A stretch of 64,000 nt of DNA. It comes from Saccharopolyspora rhizosphaerae. Lineage in GTDB: Bacteria; Actinomycetota; Actinomycetes; Mycobacteriales; Pseudonocardiaceae. Both the position numbers and the translations under genes were made by a program. Shown one piece after another: positions 1 to 7,915 of the stretch (the first letter of the stretch is position 1; each line of letters begins with the position of its first letter). Location: contig NZ_RSAA01000035.1 of NCBI RefSeq assembly GCF_003931915.1, positions 248,001 through 312,000 of the forward strand. Reading direction: 5' to 3'. The notes under the pieces are model-generated. The model saw only the letters and a program-made list of their open reading frames with translations, made no database searches and was not told the origin of the DNA.

Positions 1-21
1 TGAGGGAGCGGCGCACCCCGA

Positions 22-47
22 TGCCGACGTCCGGGTGAACGTCGGCA
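22..47. terminator. Inverted repeat at left edge, possible terminator
   Basis: Perfect 9-bp arms TGCCGACGT (22-30) and ACGTCGGCA (39-47) enclose an 8-nt loop. The window opens just after or within an unseen upstream gene, so this may be its terminator. There is no T-run, which is usual for actinobacterial terminators. An operator role is the alternative. Confidence 0.4.
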
Positions 48-279
48 CATTGTCGCCACCTCCGGGATGTGATCGCTCGATCGGGTGGTTTATTGACATC
101 GCTATGGGTGCCCTGCAGCGGTGGTTGCTGACCTCGCGCCTGCACGTCGATCTCCGACGGCAGGCCAGCTGCGCATGTCGTTGATCCCCTCCGGCCGGAG
201 CTGACGCTCCACTCCGCCGAGACGCCGCGCGCTCACCCGCGCCTCCCGTCGCACCTCCCCTCGACCTCAGGAGATCCCC

Positions 280-1611
280 GTGCCCACCACCGCTGCGCGA
301 TCGCGCTTGCGCTTCAACCCGAAGCTGTTCGCGATCGCCGTGCTCGCCTCGCTCGTGCTCGGTGCCCTGCTCGGCTGGGTGGCGAAGCAGACCGGCGCCG
401 ACTGGCTGGTCACCGCCCTGGACACCGTCGGCTCGACGTTCACCAAGCTGCTCAGCTTCACCGTGCTGCCGCTGATCTTCACCGCGATCGTGGTGGGCAT
501 CACCAGCCTCCGCGCGCTCGGTGGCGGCCGCACCGCCGCCCGCCTGGGCGGCAAGACAGCGCTGTGGTTCGCCCTGACCTCGCTGATCGCCGTGGTGATC
601 GGGCTCGTGGTCGGCAACCTGTTCCAGCCCGGGCGCGGCCTGGTCATCGAGCCCGACCCGGAGAAGCTGCAGGCCATCGGCCAGAAGACGGAGGGGTCCT
701 GGCTGGACCTGCTCAACGGCCTGGTCCCGGAGAACTTGATCAGCGCCTTCGCCGAGGGCGAGACGCTGCAGGTGGTGTTCGTCTCGCTGATCGTCGGCGC
801 GGCCACCTACAGCCTCGGCGACCGGGCCGCACCGTTCGTCGCGTTCAACAAGGCCGCCTTCGAGGTGATCCAGCGCGTGCTGGGCTGGATCGTCCGGCTC
901 GCCCCGCTGGGCACCCTCGGCCTGGTCGGCAACGCCGTGGCCACCTACGGCAACGAGTTCTTCCTCCCGCTGGCGAAGCTCATCGGCTCGACCTACGTCG
1001 CCTGCCTGCTGGTGCTCTTCGCCGTCTACCCGCTGCTGCTGGCGCTGGTGGCCAAGGTGAGCCCCGCGCGCTTCTTCAGCAAGGCCTGGACGGTCCTGCA
1101 GTTCGCGTTCGTCTCCCGGTCCTCGGGCGCGACGCTGCCGATGACCCGCCAGGCGGCGGAGAACCTGGGCGTCCCGCCCTCCTACGCCAGCTTCGCGGTC
1201 CCGCTGGCCAGCACCACGAAGATGGACGGGTGCGCGGCGATCTACCCGGCGGTGGGCTCGCTGTTCATCGCGAACCTCTTCGGCATCCAGCTCGGCCCGG
1301 TGCAGTACCTGACGATCATCGCGGTCGCGGTCTTCGGTGCCATCGCCACCGCGGGGGTGACCGGCTGGTTCACGATGCTCACGCTGACCGCTGGCGCGCT
1401 GGGCTTCCCGCCCGAGGTGGTGGCCACCGGCATCGCGATCGCCTACGCGGTCGACCCGATCATGGACATGGTCCGCACCGCCACGAACGTCGCCGGCCAG
1501 ATCGTGGTCCCGGTCGTGGTGGCGCGCAGCGAAGACGTCCTCGACGACGAGGTGCTGGCCGCGCCCAGCGCCCCGCCGCTGCTGGAAGGCCGCGCCACGG
1601 CGACGGCCTGA
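280..1611 (+). CDS. Dicarboxylate/amino acid:cation symporter (DAACS/SLC1 family)
   Basis: A 443-residue membrane carrier expected to import C4-dicarboxylates or acidic amino acids with Na+ or H+. It is almost entirely hydrophobic helices. The family's serine-rich re-entrant hairpin is seen as SRSSGATLP near residues 278-286. The conserved NMDGT segment appears as KMDGCA near 312-317, and the last core helix carries DPIMDMVRTATNV near 392-404, where the substrate-binding Asp, Arg, Thr and Asn of the family sit. The Asn and Thr of NMDGT are changed, so substrate is uncertain. The GTG start at 280 has CAGGAG 7 nt upstream. It is a single gene with a 280-nt untranslated-looking lead; the next gene begins 46 nt downstream. 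Confidence 0.9.
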   Translation: MPTTAARSRLRFNPKLFAIAVLASLVLGALLGWVAKQTGADWLVTALDTVGSTFTKLLSFTVLPLIFTAIVVGITSLRALGGGRTAARLGGKTALWFALTSLIAVVIGLVVGNLFQPGRGLVIEPDPEKLQAIGQKTEGSWLDLLNGLVPENLISAFAEGETLQVVFVSLIVGAATYSLGDRAAPFVAFNKAAFEVIQRVLGWIVRLAPLGTLGLVGNAVATYGNEFFLPLAKLIGSTYVACLLVLFAVYPLLLALVAKVSPARFFSKAWTVLQFAFVSRSSGATLPMTRQAAENLGVPPSYASFAVPLASTTKMDGCAAIYPAVGSLFIANLFGIQLGPVQYLTIIAVAVFGAIATAGVTGWFTMLTLTAGALGFPPEVVATGIAIAYAVDPIMDMVRTATNVAGQIVVPVVVARSEDVLDDEVLAAPSAPPLLEGRATATA

Positions 1612-1645
1612 GCCCGCAGCACTCGGACAGGTGACGTCACCTCCG

Positions 1646-1651
1646 TAGGAT
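1646..1651 (+). promoter_or_regulatory. -10 box for leaderless DUF1707 gene
   Basis: TAGGAT ends 6 nt before the GTG at 1658, the spacing expected if transcription starts at the start codon. No usable ribosome binding site fits this start. Confidence 0.55.
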
Positions 1652-1657
1652 GGAGGC

Positions 1658-2029
1658 GTGGACAGCGGTCGGCGGGGACGGGACCTGCGCATCGGTGACC
1701 CCGAGCGCGAGCAGGCCATGCGGTTGCTCGGCGAGCACTTCTCGGCCGGGCGGCTGGAGCTGGCCGAGTACGACGAGCGGTGCCGGTCGGCCGCGGCCGC
1801 GCGCTTCGGTTCCGAGCTCGACGAGCTCTTCGAGGACCTGCCCGAACCCCGGCCGAGCCGCGAGCTGAGCCCGGCCGCTCGGCGCGGTGCGCCACCCGCC
1901 GGACGGATCGCGATCGCGGTCGGCGCAGCGGCCGTGCTGGTCGCGCTCGTGCTGGTCGCGCGCCAGTTCGGCCTCATCCTGCTCATCCCCACGCTGGTGA
2001 TCTTCTGGTTCGCTTGGCGACGCGGGTGA
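1658..2029 (+). CDS. DUF1707 (SHOCT-like) domain membrane protein
   Basis: A 123-residue protein. Residues about 9-62 match the actinobacterial DUF1707 domain: LRIGDPEREQAM, then GRLELAEYDERCRSA and a closing ELDELFEDLP. This short helical domain sits at the N-terminus of many actinobacterial membrane proteins and its biochemical role is unknown. Residues about 84-118 form one or two membrane helices. The GTG at 1658 was chosen because it opens directly onto the domain and lies 6 nt after a TAGGAT box. A longer reading in another frame is a shadow. It is followed at 44 nt by the DUF3558 lipoprotein, which has its own -10 box, so the two are probably not one operon. Confidence 0.8.
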   Translation: MDSGRRGRDLRIGDPEREQAMRLLGEHFSAGRLELAEYDERCRSAAAARFGSELDELFEDLPEPRPSRELSPAARRGAPPAGRIAIAVGAAAVLVALVLVARQFGLILLIPTLVIFWFAWRRG

Positions 2030-2060
2030 CGACTTACCGTCACCGGCGACCACGTGCCGT

Positions 2061-2066
2061 TACGGT
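2061..2066 (+). promoter_or_regulatory. -10 box for leaderless DUF3558 lipoprotein gene
   Basis: TACGGT ends 7 nt before the ATG at 2074, consistent with a leaderless transcript. Confidence 0.55.
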
Positions 2067-2073
2067 GAGGTCC

Positions 2074-2745
2074 ATGCACAGCTCGTGTTCCCCCGGGGTG
2101 CGACGCCTCGGCGCGGTGCTCGGTCTCGGCGCGCTCGCCCTCACCGGGTGCGGCCTCTGGCAGTCGGCGCCCACCGCAGACACCGCGCCGCCCCCGCCAC
2201 CACCTCCGGCACCCACCACCAGCGCGCCGACCTCCCCACCGCCGCGGCCGTTCGACATCGGGCTGGATGGCGTCGACCCCTGCACGTTGCTCACCCCCGA
2301 CCAGCGCTACCAGCTCGGTTTCGACCGCGAACCGCTGCCCGACTCCGACGCCGGTTTCGGCAACGCCGCCACCTGCAGCTACCGCAACACCACGGCGAAG
2401 GTCGGCGCTCGGCTGGCGCTGATCACCACCGAGGGCATGCGGGTGTGGACGGACGACACCGCGCAGGTCGAAGCGACGCCGATCGTGGTGCACGGCTTCC
2501 CGGCCCTGGTGATCAAGACGCCGGGGCTGGACCTCTCGTGCAACGTCGCGGTCGACGTGTCCGAGGGCCAGCACCTCGACGTGCTCTACCGCGACGACGG
2601 CGGGCAACCGCCGCCTCCGGTCGAACAGCTCTGCCAAGGGGCGCAACGGGTGGCCGAGGAGTCCGTCCGCACGCTGGCCGCCCCGCCTGCCTCGACCTCC
2701 AGCACCAAGCCGCCCACGCAGCTGCCGTCGGACTCCACACCCTGA
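2074..2745 (+). CDS. DUF3558 family lipoprotein
   Basis: A 223-residue secreted lipoprotein. The signal peptide ends in a lipobox (ALTGC) with lipidated Cys26, followed by a Pro/Thr/Ser-rich spacer (about 35-62) and a globular domain beginning DGVDPCTLLTP, characteristic of DUF3558. Conserved cysteines (for example in DPCTLL and ATCSY) probably form disulfides on the outer face of the membrane. The tail is again Ser/Thr/Pro rich. Genes of this family often stand beside ESX-type secretion loci in Pseudonocardiales, and here WXG-, PPE- and EspG-like genes follow directly. The frame stays open upstream, but ATG 2074 opens on the signal peptide and is preceded by a -10 box at leaderless spacing. 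Confidence 0.8.
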   Translation: MHSSCSPGVRRLGAVLGLGALALTGCGLWQSAPTADTAPPPPPPPAPTTSAPTSPPPRPFDIGLDGVDPCTLLTPDQRYQLGFDREPLPDSDAGFGNAATCSYRNTTAKVGARLALITTEGMRVWTDDTAQVEATPIVVHGFPALVIKTPGLDLSCNVAVDVSEGQHLDVLYRDDGGQPPPPVEQLCQGAQRVAEESVRTLAAPPASTSSTKPPTQLPSDSTP

Positions 2746-2867
2746 GCCTCGAGCACCGTCCGCGTGCGGAGGGCTCCCCAGCGTGATCGATCGCCGCTAG
2801 GGTGTCCGGCGGACGTTTCATCTGGGGTCGCCTCGATCGACGGCCCCTGCCTGTGGGAGGGGACGAC

Positions 2868-3218
2868 GTGCCGCTGACCGATCCGCACGGCGCGGGCTCC
2901 GGTGGTTCGATGCAGGTCGAACCGACCGCGATCCCGCGCCTGGTCAACTCGCTGCAGGAATCCCTGGACGCGGTCGGCCTGCAGATCGAGCACGCCATCA
3001 CCGAACTCCGGATCCGCCCGTGGGCCGGTGACCCGGTCAGCGCGGACGCCGCCGAGCAGTTCAACGAGCGCTCCGTCGGCGGCGGCGAGGACGCCCTGAC
3101 CGCCCTGTGCGGCTACCGCGACCAGCTGCAGGCCGCGGCCGAAGCGCTGCAGAAGGCCGGTCGCGAGTACGAGCAGATCGACCAGGACAACGCGGCCGGC
3201 CTGGGCGGGGGTTGCTGA
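2868..3218 (+). CDS. Small WXG100-like (ESX substrate-like) protein
   Basis: A 116-residue, mostly helical, cysteine-poor protein with two predicted helices broken by a W-A-G turn at residues 52-54, the hallmark of WXG100/ESX substrates (helix - WxG - helix). The second helix region (ALTALCGYRDQLQAAAEALQKAGREYEQID) resembles the C-terminal helix of Esx-type proteins. The GTG at 2868 has a strong ribosome binding site (GGGAGGGG, 2855-2862); an in-frame ATG at 2802 is possible but lacks one. The stop is 3 nt before the PPE-like gene, so the two are probably co-translated and co-folded as a heterodimer, as EsxA/EsxB or PE/PPE pairs are. Confidence 0.65.
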   Translation: MPLTDPHGAGSGGSMQVEPTAIPRLVNSLQESLDAVGLQIEHAITELRIRPWAGDPVSADAAEQFNERSVGGGEDALTALCGYRDQLQAAAEALQKAGREYEQIDQDNAAGLGGGC

Positions 3219-3221
3219 TCG

Positions 3222-4055
3222 ATGGGCGACCACCGATGGCAGGGCTACCGGCACGCCGAGCTCCACGCGCAGATCAACGAAGGTCCCGGTGCCCACGCCT
3301 CGACCGACAGCGTGCGCCGCTGGAGCGAGCTGACCCGCGCGCTCGGTGAGATCGACGGCGGTTTGGCCGCTGCGACCGCCGCCGCCCGCAGCGGCTGGCG
3401 GGGCGAAGCCGCCGACAGCGCGCACGCGGGAGTGCGGCCGCTGGGTGAGTGGGCGGTGCTGGCGCAGCAGGCGAGCGAGGTGATGCGGGAGCGCGCCGAG
3501 CAGCAGGCCGAGCACATCAGCAAGGCCCGCCGGGACATGCCGCCGCCGGTGCAGGTGACCAGCGAGGACCCGGGCACCGCGGTGGCGGCGCTGGCGCACC
3601 TGTTCGGCGGGCAGACCGACTACGAGGTGCAGGAGGCGCGGCAGCACGCCGCCGAGCAGCGCGCTTTCGACGTGATGCGCAACTACGAGGCAGCCACGCA
3701 GGCCACCACCACGTCGCTGGCCTCGTTCGCGCCACCCCCGCAGGTCGTGGTGGACGCCCCGGCCTCGGGTGCGTCCGGGACCGCGGGCGGATCGCCGAAG
3801 GTGACGATCAGCTGGGGCCCGGCGGTGGCGCCCGGCCCGGTCGTCGGCGGTTCTTCCAGCAACCGCGGGAGGACCGCGCGCGGTGCCGGTCCCGCCACCC
3901 GCAGCGCCGCCGCGCGGTCGTCCGGCAAGCGCGCCACGGGCCGTCGTGACGAGGCGGTCGACCACCAGGTGACCGAGAAGGTCGGCGACGGCGGGTTCTT
4001 CGGCGCACCGCAGACCGGGTCGCGGCCGGTGATCGGCGGCGAACCGGGGTCATGA
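3222..4055 (+). CDS. PPE-like domain protein, WxG motif
   Basis: A 277-residue protein whose first about 170 residues are long amphipathic helices with a W-R-G turn at 59-61 (SGWRGEAADSAHAGV), matching the PPE/WXG fold of type VII secretion substrates. The remaining third is low complexity (Ala, Gly, Ser, Pro, Arg) with no recognisable domain. The gene starts 3 nt after the WXG-like gene and overlaps the EspG gene by 4 nt (ATGA), so all three are surely one transcript. The order small helical partner, PPE, EspG chaperone reproduces the mycobacterial PE-PPE-EspG logic. No ESX core gene (eccB, eccC, eccD, mycP) lies in the window, so the secretion channel must be encoded elsewhere. Confidence 0.7.
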   Translation: MGDHRWQGYRHAELHAQINEGPGAHASTDSVRRWSELTRALGEIDGGLAAATAAARSGWRGEAADSAHAGVRPLGEWAVLAQQASEVMRERAEQQAEHISKARRDMPPPVQVTSEDPGTAVAALAHLFGGQTDYEVQEARQHAAEQRAFDVMRNYEAATQATTTSLASFAPPPQVVVDAPASGASGTAGGSPKVTISWGPAVAPGPVVGGSSSNRGRTARGAGPATRSAAARSSGKRATGRRDEAVDHQVTEKVGDGGFFGAPQTGSRPVIGGEPGS

Positions 4056-4849
4056 ACACCTCGACGTCCACCGACCGGCGGATCAGCCTGTCGGCGCTGG
4101 AGTTCGACGTGCTCGTCGAACACCTCCGGATCGACCACGTCCCGCTGGTGCTCAAGGTCCCCTCACCCGGCCGGACCCACTCCGAACGCGCCGAGCTGGT
4201 CGCGTCCGCGTGGCGCCGGCTCTCCCGGCGGGGCCTGGTCAGCGGCGGCGAGCTCGACGAGGGCCTGGACCGCGCGTTGCACCTGATCACCGACCCCGCC
4301 CGCGAGGTCGACGGCCGGTGCTGGGCGCAGCGCAGCGTCCGTGTGCTGGCCGCGGCCGAGAAGGGCGGCGAGCACGCCGTTCTCGCCGTCAAGGACGAGG
4401 ACGTGCTGACGTTCTCACCCGCTTCGGCGTCCGGGCTGCCGCGTGCGGCCGTGTCGCCGCTGCCGGACGTGCCCGCCGGTCCGGGCCGGTCGGTGTCGGT
4501 GCCCAGCGACGCCCTCGACGCGGCGGCGGAGGAGGTCGGCGAGGCCGTCGAGCGGCTGCCCGCCGCGCTGCAGCGGCGCGGCGTGCGCTCCGACGACGCC
4601 GAGGCGCTGGCCGAGATGGTCGCCGGAGCGGCGACCCGAGGCCAGTTCGGCGTCGCGGCGCGCGATCGCCACGGCAGGCGAACGAGGGCCGAGCGCGTGA
4701 TCGGGTTCTTCGACACCGCGCTCGGCCGCTACGTCCAGTCGCGCACCACGTCGGCGTCCGGGCAGGCGTGGAGCACCATCGCCCCGGTGAACGACCGCAG
4801 GCTGATCGGCCGCCTCGACGAACTGCTCGCCGAGGTGGCCGACCGCTGA
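4052..4849 (+). CDS. EspG family ESX secretion-associated chaperone
   Basis: A 265-residue protein matching the EspG family: the opening LSALEFDVLVEHLRI, a winged alpha/beta body, and the C-terminal stretch from TRAERVIGFFDTALGRY to the end are typical. EspG proteins bind the tip of PE/PPE dimers in the cytosol, keep them soluble and deliver them to the matching ESX machine. The ATG overlaps the stop of the PPE-like gene (ATGA at 4052-4055). The cognate client is very probably the PPE-like/WXG-like pair just upstream. The gene ends 1 nt before the convergent glpD stop codon. Confidence 0.8.
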   Translation: MNTSTSTDRRISLSALEFDVLVEHLRIDHVPLVLKVPSPGRTHSERAELVASAWRRLSRRGLVSGGELDEGLDRALHLITDPAREVDGRCWAQRSVRVLAAAEKGGEHAVLAVKDEDVLTFSPASASGLPRAAVSPLPDVPAGPGRSVSVPSDALDAAAEEVGEAVERLPAALQRRGVRSDDAEALAEMVAGAATRGQFGVAARDRHGRRTRAERVIGFFDTALGRYVQSRTTSASGQAWSTIAPVNDRRLIGRLDELLAEVADR

Positions 4850-4850
4850 C

Positions 4851-6593
4851 TCAGACCACCGGTTCGAGCAGGCTCGACCGGGCCTCCGGGGCCGCCGACC
4901 GCTCCGCGTCCGCGGCCTGGTCGCTGGGCTGCGTCTGCGAGTTGCGCTCGGCCTCGACCCGCTGGGTGTAGACCTCGACCTCGCGGTTGATGGTCTTCTC
5001 GTCCCAGCCGAGCTCGCGAGCCATCAGCCGTGCCACGGCGTCGGCGCAGTCCACGCCCCGGTGCGGGTACTCGATGGAGATCCGGGTGCGGCGGGTCAGC
5101 ACGTCCTCGAGGTGCAGCGCCCCTTCGTGGCTGCAGGCGTAGGCGATCTCGGCCTGCAGGTAGTTCGGCGCGGCCGGGACCGGCTTGAGCAGCTCCGGAC
5201 GCTCGTCCGCCGCGTCGAGCACCGCGTGGATCTCCGAGCCGTAGCGGTCCAGCAGGTGCCGGATCCGGTAGGGGTGCACGCCGTGCGCGCTCGCCAGCTG
5301 ATCAGCCTGGTTGACCAGCGCGTGGTAGCCGTCCGCACCGAGGAGCGGTACCTGGTCGGTGATCGAGGAGGCCATCCTGCCGGGGATGTCGGGCGCCACG
5401 GCGTCGACCGCGTCGGCCGCCATGACCCGGTAGGTCGTGTACTTGCCACCGGCGATGGCCACCAGCCCCGGCGCCACCCGCGCGACCGCGTGCTCGCGGG
5501 AGAGCTTGGAGGTCTCCTCGCTCTCCCCCGCCAGCAGCGGCCGGAGCCCTGCGTAGACGCCCTCGATGTCGTCGTGCGTGAGCGGGGTCGCCAGCACCGA
5601 GTTGACGTGTTCGAGCAGGTAGTCGATGTCGGCCTTGGTCGCTGACGGGTGCGCGAGGTCCAGGTGCCAGTCGGTGTCGGTGGTGCCGATGATCCAGTGG
5701 TTGCCCCACGGGATGACGAACAGCACCGACTTCTCGGTGCGCAGGATCATGCCGATCTCGGCAACGATCCGGTCGCGCGGGACGACGATGTGCACGCCCT
5801 TGCTGGACCGGACCCGGAACCGCCCGCGACCACCGGAGAGCTTCTGCAGCTCGTCGGTCCACACACCGGTCGCGTTGATCACCGCGTGCGCCCGGACCTC
5901 GACCTCCTCGCCGGTCTCGACGTCGCGCACCTTCACCCCGGCGACCCGGTCGGCCTCCCGCAGGAAACCGGTGACCTGCGCCGAGGTCATCACCCTCGCC
6001 CCGTAGCGGGCAGCGGTGCGGGCGACGGTCATGGTGTGCCGGGCGTCGTCCGCCTGCGCGTCGTAGTAGCGGATGCCGCCGATCATCGCGCTGCGCTTGA
6101 GCGCGGGAACCATGCGCAGCGCGCCGGCGCGGCTGAGGTGCTTCTGCCCGGGAACCGAGCGAGCACCGCCCATCGTGTCGTACATCGCCAGGCCGGCCGC
6201 CGTGTAGGGACGCTCCCAGAACCGCTTGGTCAGCGGGTACAGGAACGGCACCGGCTTGACCAGATGCGGAGCGATGCGGGTGAGCATGAGCTCGCGTTCC
6301 CGCAGGGCTTCGCGCACCAGGGAGAACTCCAGCTGCTCCAGGTAGCGCAGTCCACCGTGGAAGAGCTTGCTGGAACGGCTGGACGTCCCGGCAGCCAGGT
6401 CGCGGGCCTCCACCAGCGCCACCCGCAGTCCCCGGGTGGCCGCGTCCAGCGCCGCGCCGGCACCGGTGACCCCGCCGCCGATCACGACGACGTCGAACTC
6501 CTCGTCCGCCAGGCGTTTCCAGTTCTCGGCCCGTTCACCGGGTCCCAACGTGCCCTGCAGCCGGTTCCCGGTCTCGGTCTTGTCCTTGGACAC
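4851..6593 (-). CDS. glpD: Glycerol-3-phosphate dehydrogenase (FAD, quinone-linked)
   Basis: A 580-residue flavoprotein oxidising sn-glycerol 3-phosphate to dihydroxyacetone phosphate and passing electrons to quinone at the membrane. The FAD dinucleotide fold is plain: GGGVTGAG at about 39-46, then LVEARDLAAGTSSRSSKLFHG, the GlpD flavin and substrate signature. The C-terminal helical DAO_C domain ends in a variable Ser/Gln/Ala-rich tail. The start is GTG 6593 with a strong ribosome site (AGGAGG). It lies downstream of a DeoR regulator and shares the region with glpF-glpK, so glycerol use is encoded as one regulon. In M. tuberculosis, glpD2 (Rv3302c) stands at the same place next to lpdA. Confidence 0.96.
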   Translation of the reverse strand: MSKDKTETGNRLQGTLGPGERAENWKRLADEEFDVVVIGGGVTGAGAALDAATRGLRVALVEARDLAAGTSSRSSKLFHGGLRYLEQLEFSLVREALRERELMLTRIAPHLVKPVPFLYPLTKRFWERPYTAAGLAMYDTMGGARSVPGQKHLSRAGALRMVPALKRSAMIGGIRYYDAQADDARHTMTVARTAARYGARVMTSAQVTGFLREADRVAGVKVRDVETGEEVEVRAHAVINATGVWTDELQKLSGGRGRFRVRSSKGVHIVVPRDRIVAEIGMILRTEKSVLFVIPWGNHWIIGTTDTDWHLDLAHPSATKADIDYLLEHVNSVLATPLTHDDIEGVYAGLRPLLAGESEETSKLSREHAVARVAPGLVAIAGGKYTTYRVMAADAVDAVAPDIPGRMASSITDQVPLLGADGYHALVNQADQLASAHGVHPYRIRHLLDRYGSEIHAVLDAADERPELLKPVPAAPNYLQAEIAYACSHEGALHLEDVLTRRTRISIEYPHRGVDCADAVARLMARELGWDEKTINREVEVYTQRVEAERNSQTQPSDQAADAERSAAPEARSSLLEPVV

Positions 6594-6686
6594 CGCGTCC
6601 TCCTACTTCGAATCGCGTCCCACCGTTGTGAACCCACCGCCGACGCGGAACCGGACCTGCGCTCAGGTGGCGCACCTCGGTGGTCA

Positions 6687-7514
6687 TCATGCCTGACCTG
6701 CACTGCTCCCGCCCGCCGCAGCGCGTGCCGTTGCGGGGGCCTGTTCGACGAGCGCGCCTCGTTCGCGCAGCACTCGGACCTGGTCCTCGGGTGTCTTCGA
6801 ATCCACGATGACGATGTCGAAGTCCTCGACCGGGGCGACCGCGTGCAGCGCGCGCCGCTGGAACTTCGTGTGGTCAACGTAGAGCACGGTGCGCTGGGCG
6901 GCGGCCAACATCGCCTTCTTGATCTGCACCATCTCCTGCTGCGGGTAGCACCCGACGCCGTCGGTCACCGCCGAGACCGACATGATCGCGAGGTCGACGC
7001 GCAGGTTGCGCAGCGAATCCAGCGCCATGCCACCGACGAACGCGTCGGCCCACGGCAAGTAGTCGCCTCCGATGCAGATGAGGCTGATCCCGGGGGCGGC
7101 GGCCAGTTCGTCGAAAACGCCGCGGTGGTTGGTGACCACGGTCAGGGGCGCGCGTTCGGGCAGCAGCCTCGCCAGGTGCACACCGGTCGTGGAGTCGTCG
7201 AGCACCACCGCCTGGCCGGGCTCGATGAGTTCGGCGGCGGCGCGGGCGAGCTCTTCCTTCTCCTCCTGGTTCTGCTGCAACCGGTATTCGGACGCGGCCT
7301 CGTAGAGCAGCGACGAGGCCGCCGAGACGTTGCCCCGGTTGCGGTGCACCAGCCCTTGGGACTCCAGGTCGGCGAGGTCCCGGTACACGGTCATGGCGCT
7401 GGCGCCGATGGTCGCGACCAGGTCGTCGATGCGCAGCGTGCCCTCCGCCATCACCAGCTCGGTGATCTTGCGGCGCCGGTCCTGCTGCTTGCTGGACGGT
7501 CTCCGGCCGGACAT
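6687..7514 (-). CDS. DeoR/GlpR family transcriptional regulator
   Basis: A 275-residue repressor-type protein. Residues about 12-70 form the DeoR helix-turn-helix (RRRKITELVMAEGTLRIDDLV, then SAMTVYRDLADLESQGLVHR). Residues about 85-245 form the DeoRC sugar-phosphate sensor domain with DDSTTGVHLA and GGDYLPWADAFVGG. In family members this domain binds a phosphorylated sugar or glycerol 3-phosphate. The gene sits between glpD (93 nt downstream, same strand) and divergent glpF-glpK, so it most likely represses the glycerol genes. The ATG at 7514 is preceded by GGGAGG/AGGAG sites. Repeat motifs in the divergent spacer (7576-7600, 7621-7637) are candidate binding sites. Confidence 0.88.
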   Translation of the reverse strand: MSGRRPSSKQQDRRRKITELVMAEGTLRIDDLVATIGASAMTVYRDLADLESQGLVHRNRGNVSAASSLLYEAASEYRLQQNQEEKEELARAAAELIEPGQAVVLDDSTTGVHLARLLPERAPLTVVTNHRGVFDELAAAPGISLICIGGDYLPWADAFVGGMALDSLRNLRVDLAIMSVSAVTDGVGCYPQQEMVQIKKAMLAAAQRTVLYVDHTKFQRRALHAVAPVEDFDIVIVDSKTPEDQVRVLRERGALVEQAPATARAAAGGSSAGQA

Positions 7515-7575
7515 GCGCGTGCTCCTGCCTCCCGGGGGTGGGGCTCCGTGCCGCCCTCACCGCACGTTCACCGTA

Positions 7576-7600
7576 CATCTCGATAAAAACACCATCTCGA
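7576..7600. promoter_or_regulatory. Direct repeat, candidate regulator site
   Basis: CATCTCGA occurs at 7576-7583 and again at 7593-7600, 17 bp apart, separated by an A/T-rich TAAAAAC stretch. It lies about 60-90 bp upstream of the DeoR gene on the minus strand, a position suited to autoregulation. Confidence 0.4.
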
Positions 7601-7620
7601 CGGGTCCGCAACGCTTCTTT

Positions 7621-7637
7621 TCACACATGAGTTGTGA
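7621..7637. promoter_or_regulatory. Inverted repeat TCACA-N7-TGTGA, candidate operator
   Basis: TCACA (7621-7625) and TGTGA (7633-7637) form a 17-bp inverted repeat in an A/T-rich patch between the divergent DeoR gene and glpF. It is the best candidate operator for the glycerol genes. It is the inside-out form of a CRP half-site arrangement, so a CRP-type regulator seems less likely. Confidence 0.45.
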
Positions 7638-7915
7638 TTAAGGTGTTGATCGGTAGCTCGGGATCGGACGTCGATCCCGGCGTGCCGGACACCGGTGTCC
7701 TCACGTCCCGGAGTGCGGCATCCGGGACCACCACCGCTCCCCCTACCTCCGGCCGAGCGTCGGGATTAGGCGGTACAGACGAATGCGCTGCGCACGACTG
7801 GCGGCACGCATGGACACGTGTTGCCATGCGGCAGTACCGTCCCGACTCGCTCCACGTCGGACAGACAGCGAACGCCCGCCTGTGCCAACGGCGGCATCAC
7901 GAGGGGAACGGGAGA
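7638..7915. other. Spacer between divergent glycerol genes
   Basis: About 280 nt upstream of glpF. The frame of glpF stays open here, but the translation is arginine-rich and unlike any aquaporin N-terminus, so I read this as untranslated leader. I see no clear promoter elements beyond the repeats listed. Confidence 0.5.

Noticed and set aside
5649-7586. Long plus-strand open frame opposite glpD and the DeoR gene
   Set aside because: Same shadow composition; the minus strand carries clear FAD and helix-turn-helix motifs.
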